Shown: one piece after another, positions 8,382 to 16,622 of the stretch
How the letters are laid out: every line of letters starts with the position of its first letter
How positions within the stretch are numbered: the stretch's first letter is position 1
NCBI GenBank assembly: GCA_963803875.1
Contig: CAWDOA010000006.1
Span: 186,001-250,000, forward strand
Length of the DNA: 64,000 nucleotides
Origin: JABDIY01 sp963803875
GTDB taxonomy: Bacteria > Actinomycetota > Acidimicrobiia > Acidimicrobiales > SZUA-35
Direction of reading: 5' to 3'
The notes under the pieces: generated by a model
The model's database searches: none
Told to the model about the DNA's origin: nothing
What the model saw: the letters and a program-made list of their open reading frames with translations, nothing else
Translations under genes and position numbers: made by a program

Positions 8382-8904
8382 CGAGATACCGCCGAACCCT
8401 CAGGCAACGAGGTTCATGTGACCTGGCCTCCGATCTTTCCCCTGGGAGAGTTGCCATTTTCGCCAGTGTCGGTCTGGGGAGGGGGTGGGTATCCGTGTGC
8501 CGGTTGAGATCACGTCCCGTCTTGTAGCGACAACGTGTGGGGCAAAGAAGAGAGTCCGGCTTCGGGTGAGGATGCGGTGTCGGGTGCTTCTGGGGGTTTG
8601 CGTTGATGGTGTAGACACCGCGGCGGAGGCGGCGTATGCGTCCGTTGCGGATTTCCCAGCGGAGGGCGTCGGAGACGACTTTGGAGGCCCGGCCCCATAG
8701 CGTGTAGCCGTCTTGGGCGAGTTGGTTCACCAACTGGTCGATGGTGGAGAGGCCTTGGGTGATGTAGGTGGTGAGTACGTATCGGAGGTCGCGTCCGGTG
8801 AGGGCGTTGTGGGTGTCGATCGGTTCATAGCCTGGCTCTGGGCAGGCCGGTGCGGCCCGACCGGGCGGTTCGGGGTTATTCGGTTGTGGTTGGTATTCGT
8901 TCAT
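8140..8904 (-). CDS. Putative winged-helix protein with C2H2-like finger; tail antisense to TWSG repeats
   Basis: The start at 8904 (MNEYQPQPN) has AGGAAA 6 bases upstream and overlaps the end of the HNH gene by 29 bases, as in an operon. Residues 30-110 look like a small wHTH fold (LTGRDLRYVLTTYI, WGRASKVVSDALRWEIRNG, IRRLRRGVYTIN). A segment CPTRCRYKTGRDLNRHTDTH follows, with C-x3-C-x10-H-x3-H spacing close to a C2H2 zinc finger. The last roughly 80 residues are simply the antisense of the protease TWSG repeats, so the native C-terminus probably lies before 8381 and its stop has been lost or the frame shifted. Function is unknown. A DNA-binding role is inferred. Confidence 0.5.
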   Translation of the reverse strand: MNEYQPQPNNPEPPGRAAPACPEPGYEPIDTHNALTGRDLRYVLTTYITQGLSTIDQLVNQLAQDGYTLWGRASKVVSDALRWEIRNGRIRRLRRGVYTINANPQKHPTPHPHPKPDSLLCPTRCRYKTGRDLNRHTDTHPLPRPTLAKMATLPGERSEARSHEPRCLRVRRYLAIWPAPGARSHQQRSERWQPWVRSGPHRSRRCRSRSHRSRWILTMLIRTMLRRTMLRRTMLNRSRFLRSRWILTTLRRTT

Positions 8905-10230
8905 GGCGTTTCCTGTGGTGGTTTCGTACCCGAGCCGGGTGGGCTGAGGGGAGGGGAATGGTTTTCCAGCGGTTCCCGTCGGGTTTGATGACCGTGAGCA
9001 TCCGTTCGGGGTCGAGTTCGATCCGCCAGCCGGTGTGGTGGACACGTTCGTGATGCACCGAGCAGAGGGGGATGAGGTTGTTGAGGTCGGTTGGTCCGTT
9101 GTGTTCCCATTCGATGATGTGATGGATTTCGCAGTGGTCGAACCGCACATCGCATATGGCACAGGTGGGGTACATGACCCTGAGGGCTGCCCTCTGGGCG
9201 TCGGTGGCGGTGCGATATGACCGGCCCGACGGCCAGCGCTCGGCCGGAGGGTCCGAGGACGGTGTGGGTGACCCAGGCGTCACATAGCAGTCGGCGCAGG
9301 TTGGATAGTGGGATGTCGTTTCCGGCACCGGTGTGTTTGATCGTGTGGTCCCACACCCCGGTACGGAGGGTGTCGAGATCACAGACGACGTGTATTGACG
9401 CTCGGCCTCGGGACCCGTTGCCGGAGTCGATCAGTGATACAGACTGCGGTGGCGTTGAGGTGTTCGCCGTGATGCACCGGCACACCGGCGTCGCTGGCTT
9501 GTTGAGCGAGCGACCGTGCTTCGGCGTCGATGGCGTTCTGGAACTTCTCCCCGGCGACGGCGTCCAGGTCCAGGCGTGCGTGCCAGCGGCCGCCACCACC
9601 GGTCCAGGACCGGAACGTGTTCTTCTCTTGCTCGGTTCTGTGTTCTGTCTCACCGTCGTCGGAGATTCGGTCGGCAAGTCCACGGAGCCAGGAGGAGAAT
9701 CGTTGCGGGTTCATGCGGGTGGCTTTGCGGGCGATCGATCCGTCGCGCCCGTCGAACTCGGCCTGCCAGGAGGGGTTGTGACGCAACCGGTGGCGGGCCG
9801 AAGCGACGGTGTCGAGGTTGGCGGTGGGGACTGTGCCTGCCATGAACCCTCGGGTGAGGGATGGCAGCGTGTGGGCCAGTTCGGCTCGGCGTTGCACCCG
9901 GCGGGCCTCGGTGGTGGTTTGTTTCCCGGCGGTGGAGAACACGTCCTCAGCTGACAGGCCACCCAACTCGCTGAGACGGGCCGCAGCTGTGGATCCGACG
10001 CCCTCCAGCCGGCGGATCACCCGCTGGTTGGAACGAACCAGATCGATGATCTCGTCCTCGGACAACCCGGCTACCGGCGCCTGATCCAGAAGCGAAGCGT
10101 GGTCCCGCAAACACACAGACACCGACACCTCGGAACCGGTAGCGGGAACGATCAACTTCATACGATCCATCATGACCAAGGGGTATGACAGAGTTCCGAT
10201 GCCCATGCCGCCCGGCCACAAAAGAAGCAA
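8876..10230 (-). pseudogene. DUF222/13E12-type HNH endonuclease, interrupted by two frameshifts
   Basis: Three reading frames must be joined to recover a typical actinobacterial DUF222-HNH protein. The DUF222 part reads from about 10230 to 9440. A middle part containing VVCDLDTLRTG and NLRRLLCDAW reads from about 9440 to 9225. The HNH part reads from about 9220 to 8876, with CAIC, CEIHHIIEWEHNGPTDLNNL and CSVHH. Each junction (near 9440 and 9225) is corrected by removing one base. The HNH residues themselves are intact. These genes are multicopy in Actinobacteria and may be mobile homing-type nucleases. The lesion may be real decay or sequencing error, since several other genes here also have one-base shifts. 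Confidence 0.8.
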
Positions 10231-10369
10231 CAGGACCTCGCCGGTCCGACGCTTCTCGAATCGGTCGGATCATGAGCCATGCGACACAACTGCAACCAGC
10301 ACGAAGGTTCGGATCGTAAGAGAAAGAGAAGGCCGGTTACACGGCAATCCCGCAACAGAAAGGTCAAGT

Positions 10370-10594
10370 ATGAAAACCCTTCCGTATCCGATGAGAGCCA
10401 AGCTGCCATTCCTGGTTGCCGGCTTTCTCGCATTTCTCTTCTCGGTCTATCTCTACTTCGTCCGCGAAGAGGAGATGATCGGCATCTTCGTCGGTCTGTG
10501 GGTTCCGTCGATCCACTCGCTCGGAACGCTTGTCGTCACTGCGGTTGACAATTCTGCCCAGGACACTGCGGCCAAAGCAAAGGTGATGTCATGA
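10370..10594 (+). CDS. Small two-helix membrane protein, 74 aa
   Basis: Two hydrophobic segments (about residues 12-29 and 37-58) flank the charged turn FVREEEM. The start is set by AGAAAGG 7 bases before the ATG. I do not recognise the family by name. The second segment contains GLWVPSIHSLG. It overlaps the next small gene by the four bases ATGA, which indicates translational coupling, so the two probably work together in the membrane. Confidence 0.72.
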   Translation: MKTLPYPMRAKLPFLVAGFLAFLFSVYLYFVREEEMIGIFVGLWVPSIHSLGTLVVTAVDNSAQDTAAKAKVMS

Positions 10595-10755
10595 GCCTCG
10601 CCACTGTGTTCATCGTCGGATGCGTGATCTTCGCGATCACCGTCTACGGCACCGTAATGGCGGGTGGCACCATCCTCACCCGCCGCCAGATCGAACAGGA
10701 CCCTGCGAGGCAGGCGTCCCCGATGATCGCCGCCCGCCCGCTCGAGGAAAGGTAG
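10591..10755 (+). CDS. Tiny single-helix membrane protein, 54 aa
   Basis: One N-terminal membrane helix (about residues 4-26) is followed by a short polar tail ending in LEER. It starts inside the stop codon of the preceding 74-residue membrane protein (ATGA overlap), which is the main evidence that it is real. The sequence is unknown to me. It may be an accessory subunit of the upstream protein. Confidence 0.6.
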   Translation: MSLATVFIVGCVIFAITVYGTVMAGGTILTRRQIEQDPARQASPMIAARPLEER

Positions 10756-10977
10756 CGCCACCGCCACGAGCTGTCCGCAGCAGTGTCGACCGGTTGAGCT
10801 TGGAGTTCTCGGTGCGAAGTAATCTCAGTGCTCTCCGGTCGATAGCCATCCCCACTGACTGAAGTAGTTTCATGTACTCAATGCGAACCATTCCTATCGA
10901 TTCAGAATCTGCTCGAGCACCCTGTCCAGGGGCACCAGCTCGAGCGCCTGGGAACGGTTCGTTCTCTTGGCGACGTG

Positions 10978-11433
10978 ATGACCGCCAGCGAGACCACCCT
11001 CCTGGTATTCCTCCGCCACTACGGTTGACTGTTCTACCGTCAACTGGTCAGCGAGTTCGCTGCCATCGAAACCCAACCAGACGATCCGCAGGTTGTTTTC
11101 GTGTATCAGGGCAGCGCCGAACAAGGACCGATGTTCTTCGACTCTCTGCATGCCGGCGCAGTGGCGATTGCGGACCCCGACGGTGAGCTGTACGAGGCGT
11201 TCGCTGTGCAACGAGGTGGCTGGCGAGAGATGTTCGGCCTGCAACCGTGGATCACCGGCATCCGGGCGTTCTTGCAGGGCAACTTCATCAACCGCAAGAT
11301 CGGCGACCCGTGGACGTTGCCGTCGATGATTGCGGTCCGAGACGGCAAGATCGTGTGGGAGTACCGCGGAACCCATGCCGGCGATCATCCCGATGTCGCC
11401 TCACTCCGTGACGAGCTACGAGCCGCAGCATGA
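10978..11433 (+). CDS. Peroxiredoxin-like selenoprotein with in-frame TGA at the active-site position
   Basis: Reading through TGA at 11026-11028 gives a continuous peroxiredoxin-like (AhpC/TSA, SelL-related) protein. The upstream part is LLVFLRHYG, the TGA follows, then LFYRQLVSEF, VFVYQGSAEQG, GGWREMFG, GDPWTLPSMIAVRDG and THAGDHPD, all hallmarks of the family. Relatives usually have FGC-x-x-C. Here the first Cys is TGA and the second is Tyr. It is read as selenocysteine (residue 17 from the ATG at 10978). A hairpin at 11046-11064 fits a bacterial SECIS. The true start may lie upstream, because homology-like sequence (QLERLGTVRSLGDV) precedes the ATG without an obvious start or RBS. It overlaps the next gene by ATGA. 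The alternative is a nonsense-mutated gene. Confidence 0.78.
11046..11064 (+). promoter_or_regulatory. Candidate bacterial SECIS hairpin for the peroxiredoxin-like gene
   Basis: The stem GG-(T bulge)-CAGCG pairs with CGCTG-CC around the loop AGTT. The loop starts 25 bases after the TGA and has G as its second base, which is what I recall of the bacterial SECIS consensus. A second possible pairing, GTTGAC (11024-11029) with GTCAAC (11039-11044), would enclose the TGA itself in a lower hairpin. Confidence 0.6.
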
Positions 11434-12176
11434 CTCGGGTAGTGGCAGTGCACGGCAACGGCGGTGGCAGCACGAGGTTCGACTCCGTCGCCGATCGATT
11501 CCCGCCCGGAATCGATTTCGAGGCGATTGATCTGCCCGGCTTCAACGGTGTCCCCGTCGATCCCCACCTCACCTCGGTAGCCGACTACGCCGACCATCTC
11601 GCCCACCGGCTCACCCGCGGGGGCGAGGAGCTCCCAGTCGTGTTGGGCCACGGCATCGGAGGATCGATCGCCCTGGATCTGGCCAGCCGGCATCCCGAAC
11701 TGATGGCCGGGCTGATCCTCCACGCCCCGGTCGGTGCCGACCTCGACACCCGCTTGTTTCCCAAGATCATGTCCACCCCACCGGTGCGGGAACTGATACG
11801 AAGGCTGATAGCCGCCAAACCGCTCCGCCCCGCTTGGCGCCGATTGTTCTTCCCAACCGGGGCACCAGCCCCTGTGCTCGACACATTCTTCGACGGCTAT
11901 CGAACGTGTGAGTCATTCGGTCAGATGTTCGAGATCATCGACGCCCCCTGGTTCGAGGCACTCACCCCGGTATCCGGACTTCCGACCGTGCTGTTGTGGG
12001 GCGAGCACGATCGAGTTCTCAAGTCCGGACAGACCGACGCCATCAATGCCAAAGCTCCCAACGCCCGGATAGTGATCGAACCCGGCTGGGATCATTTCCC
12101 GATGATCGAACAACCCGAGGAGTACGCCCGTGCGGTGGCCCAACTCGCCCAGGATCTGGCGACGCCACCGAACTGA
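11430..12176 (+). CDS. Alpha/beta-hydrolase fold protein with GHGIGG nucleophile elbow
   Basis: The protein has 248 residues. An oxyanion HGNGGG loop lies near the N-terminus, with a nucleophile-elbow region LGHGIGGSIALDL, an acid loop LLWGEHDRVL and a late His in WDHFPMIEQP. The elbow normally reads GxSxG, but here the nucleophile position is Gly, so a classical Ser hydrolase mechanism is not available unless the base is miscalled (AGC to GGC). It starts inside the stop of the TGA-containing peroxiredoxin-like gene (ATGA) and is followed 16 bases later by the PEP-utilising gene. All three are probably one operon. Substrate unknown. Confidence 0.85.
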   Translation: MTRVVAVHGNGGGSTRFDSVADRFPPGIDFEAIDLPGFNGVPVDPHLTSVADYADHLAHRLTRGGEELPVVLGHGIGGSIALDLASRHPELMAGLILHAPVGADLDTRLFPKIMSTPPVRELIRRLIAAKPLRPAWRRLFFPTGAPAPVLDTFFDGYRTCESFGQMFEIIDAPWFEALTPVSGLPTVLLWGEHDRVLKSGQTDAINAKAPNARIVIEPGWDHFPMIEQPEEYARAVAQLAQDLATPPN

Positions 12177-12192
12177 GGCCGCCCCTGCGGGC

Positions 12193-14319
12193 ATGGTCGG
12201 CCTCGGTAGTGGCCACGCCACCAGTCTCGGGATATCCCCCAAGGCAGCGATGCTCGATCGAGCCGCTTACTCCGGGCTCGAGGTTCCGCCCGGTTTCGTG
12301 ATCCCGCATGGCACCACGATCGAAACGTCGCAGGTGCAACGCTGGTGCGAGGAAGTCGGGGTCGACGACGCTGGCCGTTCGGTCGGCCTTCGGCGCCGAG
12401 GATCGTGGCGACACGAGCCTGGCCGGGTGGTTCGACAGCGAACTTCACGTCAAACCGGCGGACGTTGAATCGGCGATTGAACGGGTTCGTTCCTCGGCAG
12501 CCCGACGTCTCGGTCAGTTCCGCCTCGACGTATTGATGATGGGAATGGTCGATGCCCACCACGCCGGTGTTGCTTTCAGTGAGCCCGGCACCTACGACGA
12601 TCTCGTGAATGTCACCACCGGCCTTGCCGACAAGCTTCTCAGCGGCAGTGACGCCGGAGAGCGGGCGGAACTGCCCCGCATCGAACACGCCGAGCCTGGT
12701 TGGCAGCGGCGCCTGCAACTGCTGCTCGGTCGGATACGGGCCGAGTTCGGCGACAAGCCGTGGGATGTGGAATGGGCCGACGACGGGACCTCCTGCTGGT
12801 TGCTGCAAGTCCGTCCGGTCACCGCACCTACCCTGCGGAATGAGACGATGACGCTGGCGAACCACGCCGAGATCCTGCCCCCTTGCCATCCCACCTGATG
12901 GCCAGCGTGATCGAAGCCGCTGGCCCGGATCTGTTCGAGTGGTATCGGCGTCGGGTTCCCGGACTGCCGGCCGATCGGGATTTCCTCCATGTGATAGCCG
13001 GCCGTCCCATGATCAACCTGTCGCTGCTGGAGGACATGATGCGCCACCTCGGTCTCCCCACTGCGCTTGTTGCCGATTCGATCGGGGGAGGAAGCGAGGA
13101 ACAACGGCCGATCAACCCCCTTCGTGCACTCCGGTCGCTGCCCTCGCTGATTCGGCTCGGGCTGGCGCAGGTCACTGCCGTCGTGCGGGCCGAACAGAAC
13201 CGCAGGGCGATCGTGCAGGGCAAGAGCGTGCAGGGCAAGAGCGTGTCGAGTTTCGGAGAAGCGCTCGATGATCTGCACGACGCCTACGTCGGGCTCGTGA
13301 CCGGCATGTTCCCGCTGTCATCTGCGATCGGTCCGCCGCTGGCCCTGCTTCGTGCCACCGGGACGCTCTACGAACATGCCGCCCGCCACCGCACGGTCAC
13401 AGCCGAACTTGCAGCAGGAATGGCGTCACTTCGGGCTATGGCACCAGAGGATCGGCACCGGGAGCTGCAACGTTTCCTCGATGAATTCGGCCATCGGGGC
13501 GTGTACGAAAGCGACATAGCCCGACCCCGATATCGAGATGATTTGGATCTGCTATCGACCTCGTTGGGTCAGCCAACGCCCACCACAAGCACTCGACCAC
13601 CCAAGCGCACCCTCCGAGGAATGCTCACCTGGCCGTTATGGCTTCTGGCCTCCCAACCTCTTGCGGCCCGGGAACTGTTGCGCCACGACGCGATGCGCCG
13701 CTTCGCCGACATTCGAATCAGCCTGATGGCCATGGCCCGAGCCGCCGTCGAGCGCGGCCAACTACGCACCGCCGACGATCTGTGGATCCTCACCGTCCAC
13801 GAAGCCCGCCGATTGGATACAGGATGGCAAGCCAACGGCCCGTTCTGGTCCGATCGTGAGGCCGAACGCGCCCGGCTTGGGTCGATCCAGGTTCCCCACG
13901 TCGTGGGACGCTTCGACGATCCCGCGAGCTGGGCCGGCGATCACCTCGCCTCGGCTGGTGAACTCCGTGGACTCCCACTGACCTCAGGGACGATCGATGG
14001 CGTGGCCTGGGTGCTCGACGAACCTGTCGGTCAGCTACCGCCCGACTTCGATCGGTCGACAACGATTCTCGTTGCCCGTTCCCTCGATGCCGGTTGGATT
14101 GGCACACTTCACGAGGTTGCCGGCGTGGTTGCCGAAATCGGCGGCGACCTCTCCCATGGTTCAATCCTGGTTCGAGAACTCGGCCTTCCAGCGGTCACCA
14201 ACGTCGCCGGTGCCACGAAACGAATACACACCGGCCAGGCGATTCGACTGACAGCCGGTGCCGGAGTAGTCGAGCTACTCGAACAGACGCCGTTTCTGGA
14301 GGGGCGAAGCAGGAATTGA
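12193..14319 (+). CDS. PEP/pyruvate-binding and PEP-utilising enzyme (rifampin phosphotransferase/PEP synthase-like), two frameshifts
   Basis: Joined across two shifts, this is about 700 residues. It has an N-terminal ATP-grasp-like domain (VPPGFVIPHG, AVRSAFGAEDRGDTSLAG, FRLDVLMMGMVDAHHAGVAF, LLQVRPVTAP), a long central part, and a C-terminal swivel domain with the phospho-His motif GGDLSHGSILVRELGLPAV. The first shift lies near 12375. The second is in the C-rich run CCTGCCCCCTTGCC near 12880 and joins AEILPP to LPSHLMASVI. Family members transfer phosphate between ATP, an enzyme histidine and PEP or another acceptor. The acceptor here is unknown. It is the third gene after the peroxiredoxin-like protein and hydrolase. 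Confidence 0.75.
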
Positions 14320-14427
14320 GGTGACGATCGACGATCCGGGGAATTGAATGTTCAGCTGGTCGGTTTAATCGGTCAGCAGCCCAGGCCGATAGGTACAGCC
14401 GGGCGCCAGATCGTGACCCGACGCCAG

Positions 14428-14462
14428 ACATCCCGCATCCGGGCTCCCCGGGTGCGGGATGT
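14428..14462. terminator. Strong hairpin, probable terminator
   Basis: ACATCCCGCA (14428-14437) pairs perfectly with TGCGGGATGT (14453-14462), and the inner CCGGG/CCCGG can extend it. It lies 109 bases after the PEP-utilising gene and before the MerE-like gene. There is no T-run, which is common for actinobacterial terminators. Confidence 0.55.
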
Positions 14463-14506
14463 GCTGTTACCGCCTTCAAGAGATCGGGCCGTTGGTCCGA
14501 TACCAC

Positions 14507-14839
14507 ATGCGTGATGAAACGACTGACGCCATGTTGAGCGATACCCGCACTTCGGAACCGTTGGTGGTCGATCCCGCCGAGGCCAGCCATCGCGAACGTC
14601 GCGGCCGACGCTGGCTGTTGTGGTCGTTCATCTTTTGTCCGTGCCACCTGCCGATCTCGATGGCGGTGCTCGCCGTGGCGTTCGGTGGAACCGCGTTCGG
14701 CACGCTCATAAGCCGGAACACACTGGGCGTTGGCATCGTGTTCGGATTGCTGTACGCCGCAGGGGTCGCCGTTGGTTTCTGGCACTTGCGTGCCGCAGCG
14801 GCCGGCCAGGACTGCGCCGGCGGTACCTGCGACATCTGA
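14507..14839 (+). CDS. MerE-like small membrane protein with CPCHLP motif
   Basis: The protein has 110 residues. A polar N-terminus is followed by a helix starting FIFCPCHLPISMAVLAVAFGG and a second helix (VGIVFGLLYAAGVAVGF), with a C-terminal CAGGTCDI. The CPCHLPI motif at the start of the first helix is that of the mercury-transport proteins MerE and MerC, where cysteines relay Hg(II) across the membrane. No merA, merB or merR is adjacent, so this could be a general metal or unknown transporter. The start is uncertain (14507 or 14531). Confidence 0.62.
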   Translation: MRDETTDAMLSDTRTSEPLVVDPAEASHRERRGRRWLLWSFIFCPCHLPISMAVLAVAFGGTAFGTLISRNTLGVGIVFGLLYAAGVAVGFWHLRAAAAGQDCAGGTCDI

Positions 14840-15030
14840 CCGGCAGCCCGATGGGTGACCGCAACCAGTCGGTTGGACTGTGACAGATTCAGTTCCCGTC
14901 CGGGCTGGCTCGAACGCACGTGGAACGCGTGTTGCGGCATGAACTAAAATCAGGGTTGTGACAGCGAGTGCAGGGTTCGACTCCGGTTGCCTTTGTTGCG
15001 GCTTGGTGCCCAGCGAGGGTCGATTGCGAC

Positions 15031-15630
15031 ATGTCGAGCCCTGAGGGAAACGAGTGGGACAGCTACGCCGGGAGCTGGGACGATGACGAGGCGGTACAGG
15101 CCTACGCCGATGCCGCCTTCGCAACGCTGCTTCGGTTGCTTGACCGCTGTGGGATTTCGCTCGACGGTGCCCGGGTCATCGATTTCGGCTGCGGTACCGG
15201 GCAGCTGACGGAGCGACTGGTGGCCGGGGGAGCGACGGTGCTGGCGATCGATACGTCGGCCGCCATGCTCGCCGTGCTGGAGAAGAAGATCAGCGAATCG
15301 GGTTGGTCGGGCGTCACTACTTCCTCCGCACTGCCTCCACCCGGCCCGGCCTATGACCTGGTCATTTGTTCTTCGGTGTGCGCATTCGTCGACGACTACC
15401 CCGGCACTGTCCGCGACCTGGTCTCCCGGGTCGGGTCCGGAGGGCTCTTCGTCCAATGGGACTGGGAGCGCAACGACCACGAACAGGATTCATTCGGTTT
15501 GTCGAGAACCGAGATCGGTGATGCGCTCGTGAACGCCGGGCTCGCTGAGATTTCGGTCGAGACTGCATTCGTTGTGTCGGTCGAAGGTGAGTCAATGGAA
15601 CCCCTGATGGGCAGCGGTCGACGGGTCTGA
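15031..15630 (+). CDS. Class I SAM-dependent methyltransferase
   Basis: The protein has 199 residues with a Rossmann methyltransferase core: motif I VIDFGCGTGQLTERL, acidic motif II ending VLAIDTS, motif III region YDLVICSSVCAFVDDYP and motif IV SGGLFVQWDWE. The acceptor substrate cannot be inferred. The ATG at 15031 is chosen because it begins just ahead of the WDSYAGSWD segment typical of small-molecule methyltransferases. An earlier in-frame start at 14968 is possible. It stands alone. Confidence 0.8.
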   Translation: MSSPEGNEWDSYAGSWDDDEAVQAYADAAFATLLRLLDRCGISLDGARVIDFGCGTGQLTERLVAGGATVLAIDTSAAMLAVLEKKISESGWSGVTTSSALPPPGPAYDLVICSSVCAFVDDYPGTVRDLVSRVGSGGLFVQWDWERNDHEQDSFGLSRTEIGDALVNAGLAEISVETAFVVSVEGESMEPLMGSGRRV

Positions 15631-15799
15631 GCCCCTCGTTCGGTTCCAATCTCGGGTCCGAACCCCACCCACCGGAGGCTGTCCGCCCCGCCCGAAAAAT
15701 ACCGTCTCAGAACAGGTATTTCAGAATATATGCATCCAGACCATGGTTGTGGGCGTAGAGGCGGCCAATCACGTACCGAACTTCCAAGGAGAAAATGTA

Positions 15800-16600
15800 A
15801 TGCGACTTATTCGTCTCACGGCCGGAGCGATTCTTGTTCTCGCCACACTGTCATTCTTCAGCGGCCCAGCCGCTGCCCAAGATGCCCGGATTCACCTGAT
15901 CCACGGCATCCCCGACACCAACGTCGACGTCGCAGCCGGTGGGGACATCGTGTTCCCCGACTTCGCGTTCTCTGAGACCCAGGATCTGTCGGCTCTCGCC
16001 GGTGCAACCCTCGAGAACCTCCAGGTCAAGCTGGCCGGTACCGAGACCGTCGCTATCGACGCCGGTGATGTGACCCTCCCGACGAGCGGCAATACCACGA
16101 TCATCGCTCACCTCGATGCCAGTGGCACCCCCACACTCGGCATCTTCGACAATGACGTCTCCACGGTGGCAGCAGGTGAAGGTCGTCTCATCGTCCGTCA
16201 CACCGCTTTCGCCCCCAACGTTGACATCAAGGCCAACGGTGCCGTTGCCTTCCCGAACGTGCCCAACGGTGCCGAGGGTTCGGTTGATCTTGCGGCCGGA
16301 ACCATCACCGCCGAGGTCGTGCCCGCCGGTGCAGATTCCCCCGTCGTCATCGGCCCGGCCGACTTGCCCATCGTCGAAGGTGAAGCCCTCATCGTCTACG
16401 CCGTCGGTTCACTCGATGCCGGCAACCTCACGGTCCTGACCGAATCGATCAGCGGCCTCCACGACAGCCCGAACCTGGTCAACACCGGCAACTCTCCGGT
16501 TGAGTCCTCGTCCTCGCTCGGACTTGTTGCCGCCGCAGCCTTCGCCGGCTTGGCAGTGCTCGGACTCGGTCGTCGTCGCTTGGCCACGGTCAAGGCCTGA
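15800..16600 (+). CDS. Secreted DUF4397 protein with LVNTG sorting signal
   Basis: The protein has 266 residues, with AAGGAG about 10 bases before the start. A cleavable signal peptide ends near AAAQDA. Two DUF4397 beta-sandwich modules follow (IHLIHGIPDTNVDV and LIVRHTAFAPNVDI). The C-terminus has LVNTG, a hydrophobic segment and a RRRLATVKA tail, the three-part sortase signal with Val in place of the usual Pro. It should be a wall-anchored surface protein. The sortase gene begins 22 bases downstream, so the two are likely an enzyme-substrate pair. Confidence 0.82.
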   Translation: MRLIRLTAGAILVLATLSFFSGPAAAQDARIHLIHGIPDTNVDVAAGGDIVFPDFAFSETQDLSALAGATLENLQVKLAGTETVAIDAGDVTLPTSGNTTIIAHLDASGTPTLGIFDNDVSTVAAGEGRLIVRHTAFAPNVDIKANGAVAFPNVPNGAEGSVDLAAGTITAEVVPAGADSPVVIGPADLPIVEGEALIVYAVGSLDAGNLTVLTESISGLHDSPNLVNTGNSPVESSSSLGLVAAAAFAGLAVLGLGRRRLATVKA

Positions 16601-16622
16601 TCCTCCGGGACTGGTTCACATC

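Noticed and set aside
8876..10230. Treating the HNH gene as part of an insertion sequence or intron
   Set aside because: No terminal inverted repeats, target-site duplication or intron RNA structure is visible around it.
13216..13254. Short tandem repeat (GTGCAGGGCAAGAGC twice) in the PEP-utilising gene
   Set aside because: Only two in-frame copies, a minor local duplication with no sign of function.
14971..14990. GGTTCGACTCC, resembling a tRNA T-arm, before the methyltransferase gene
   Set aside because: The flanking bases cannot form a five-pair T stem, and no anticodon or acceptor arm fits around it.
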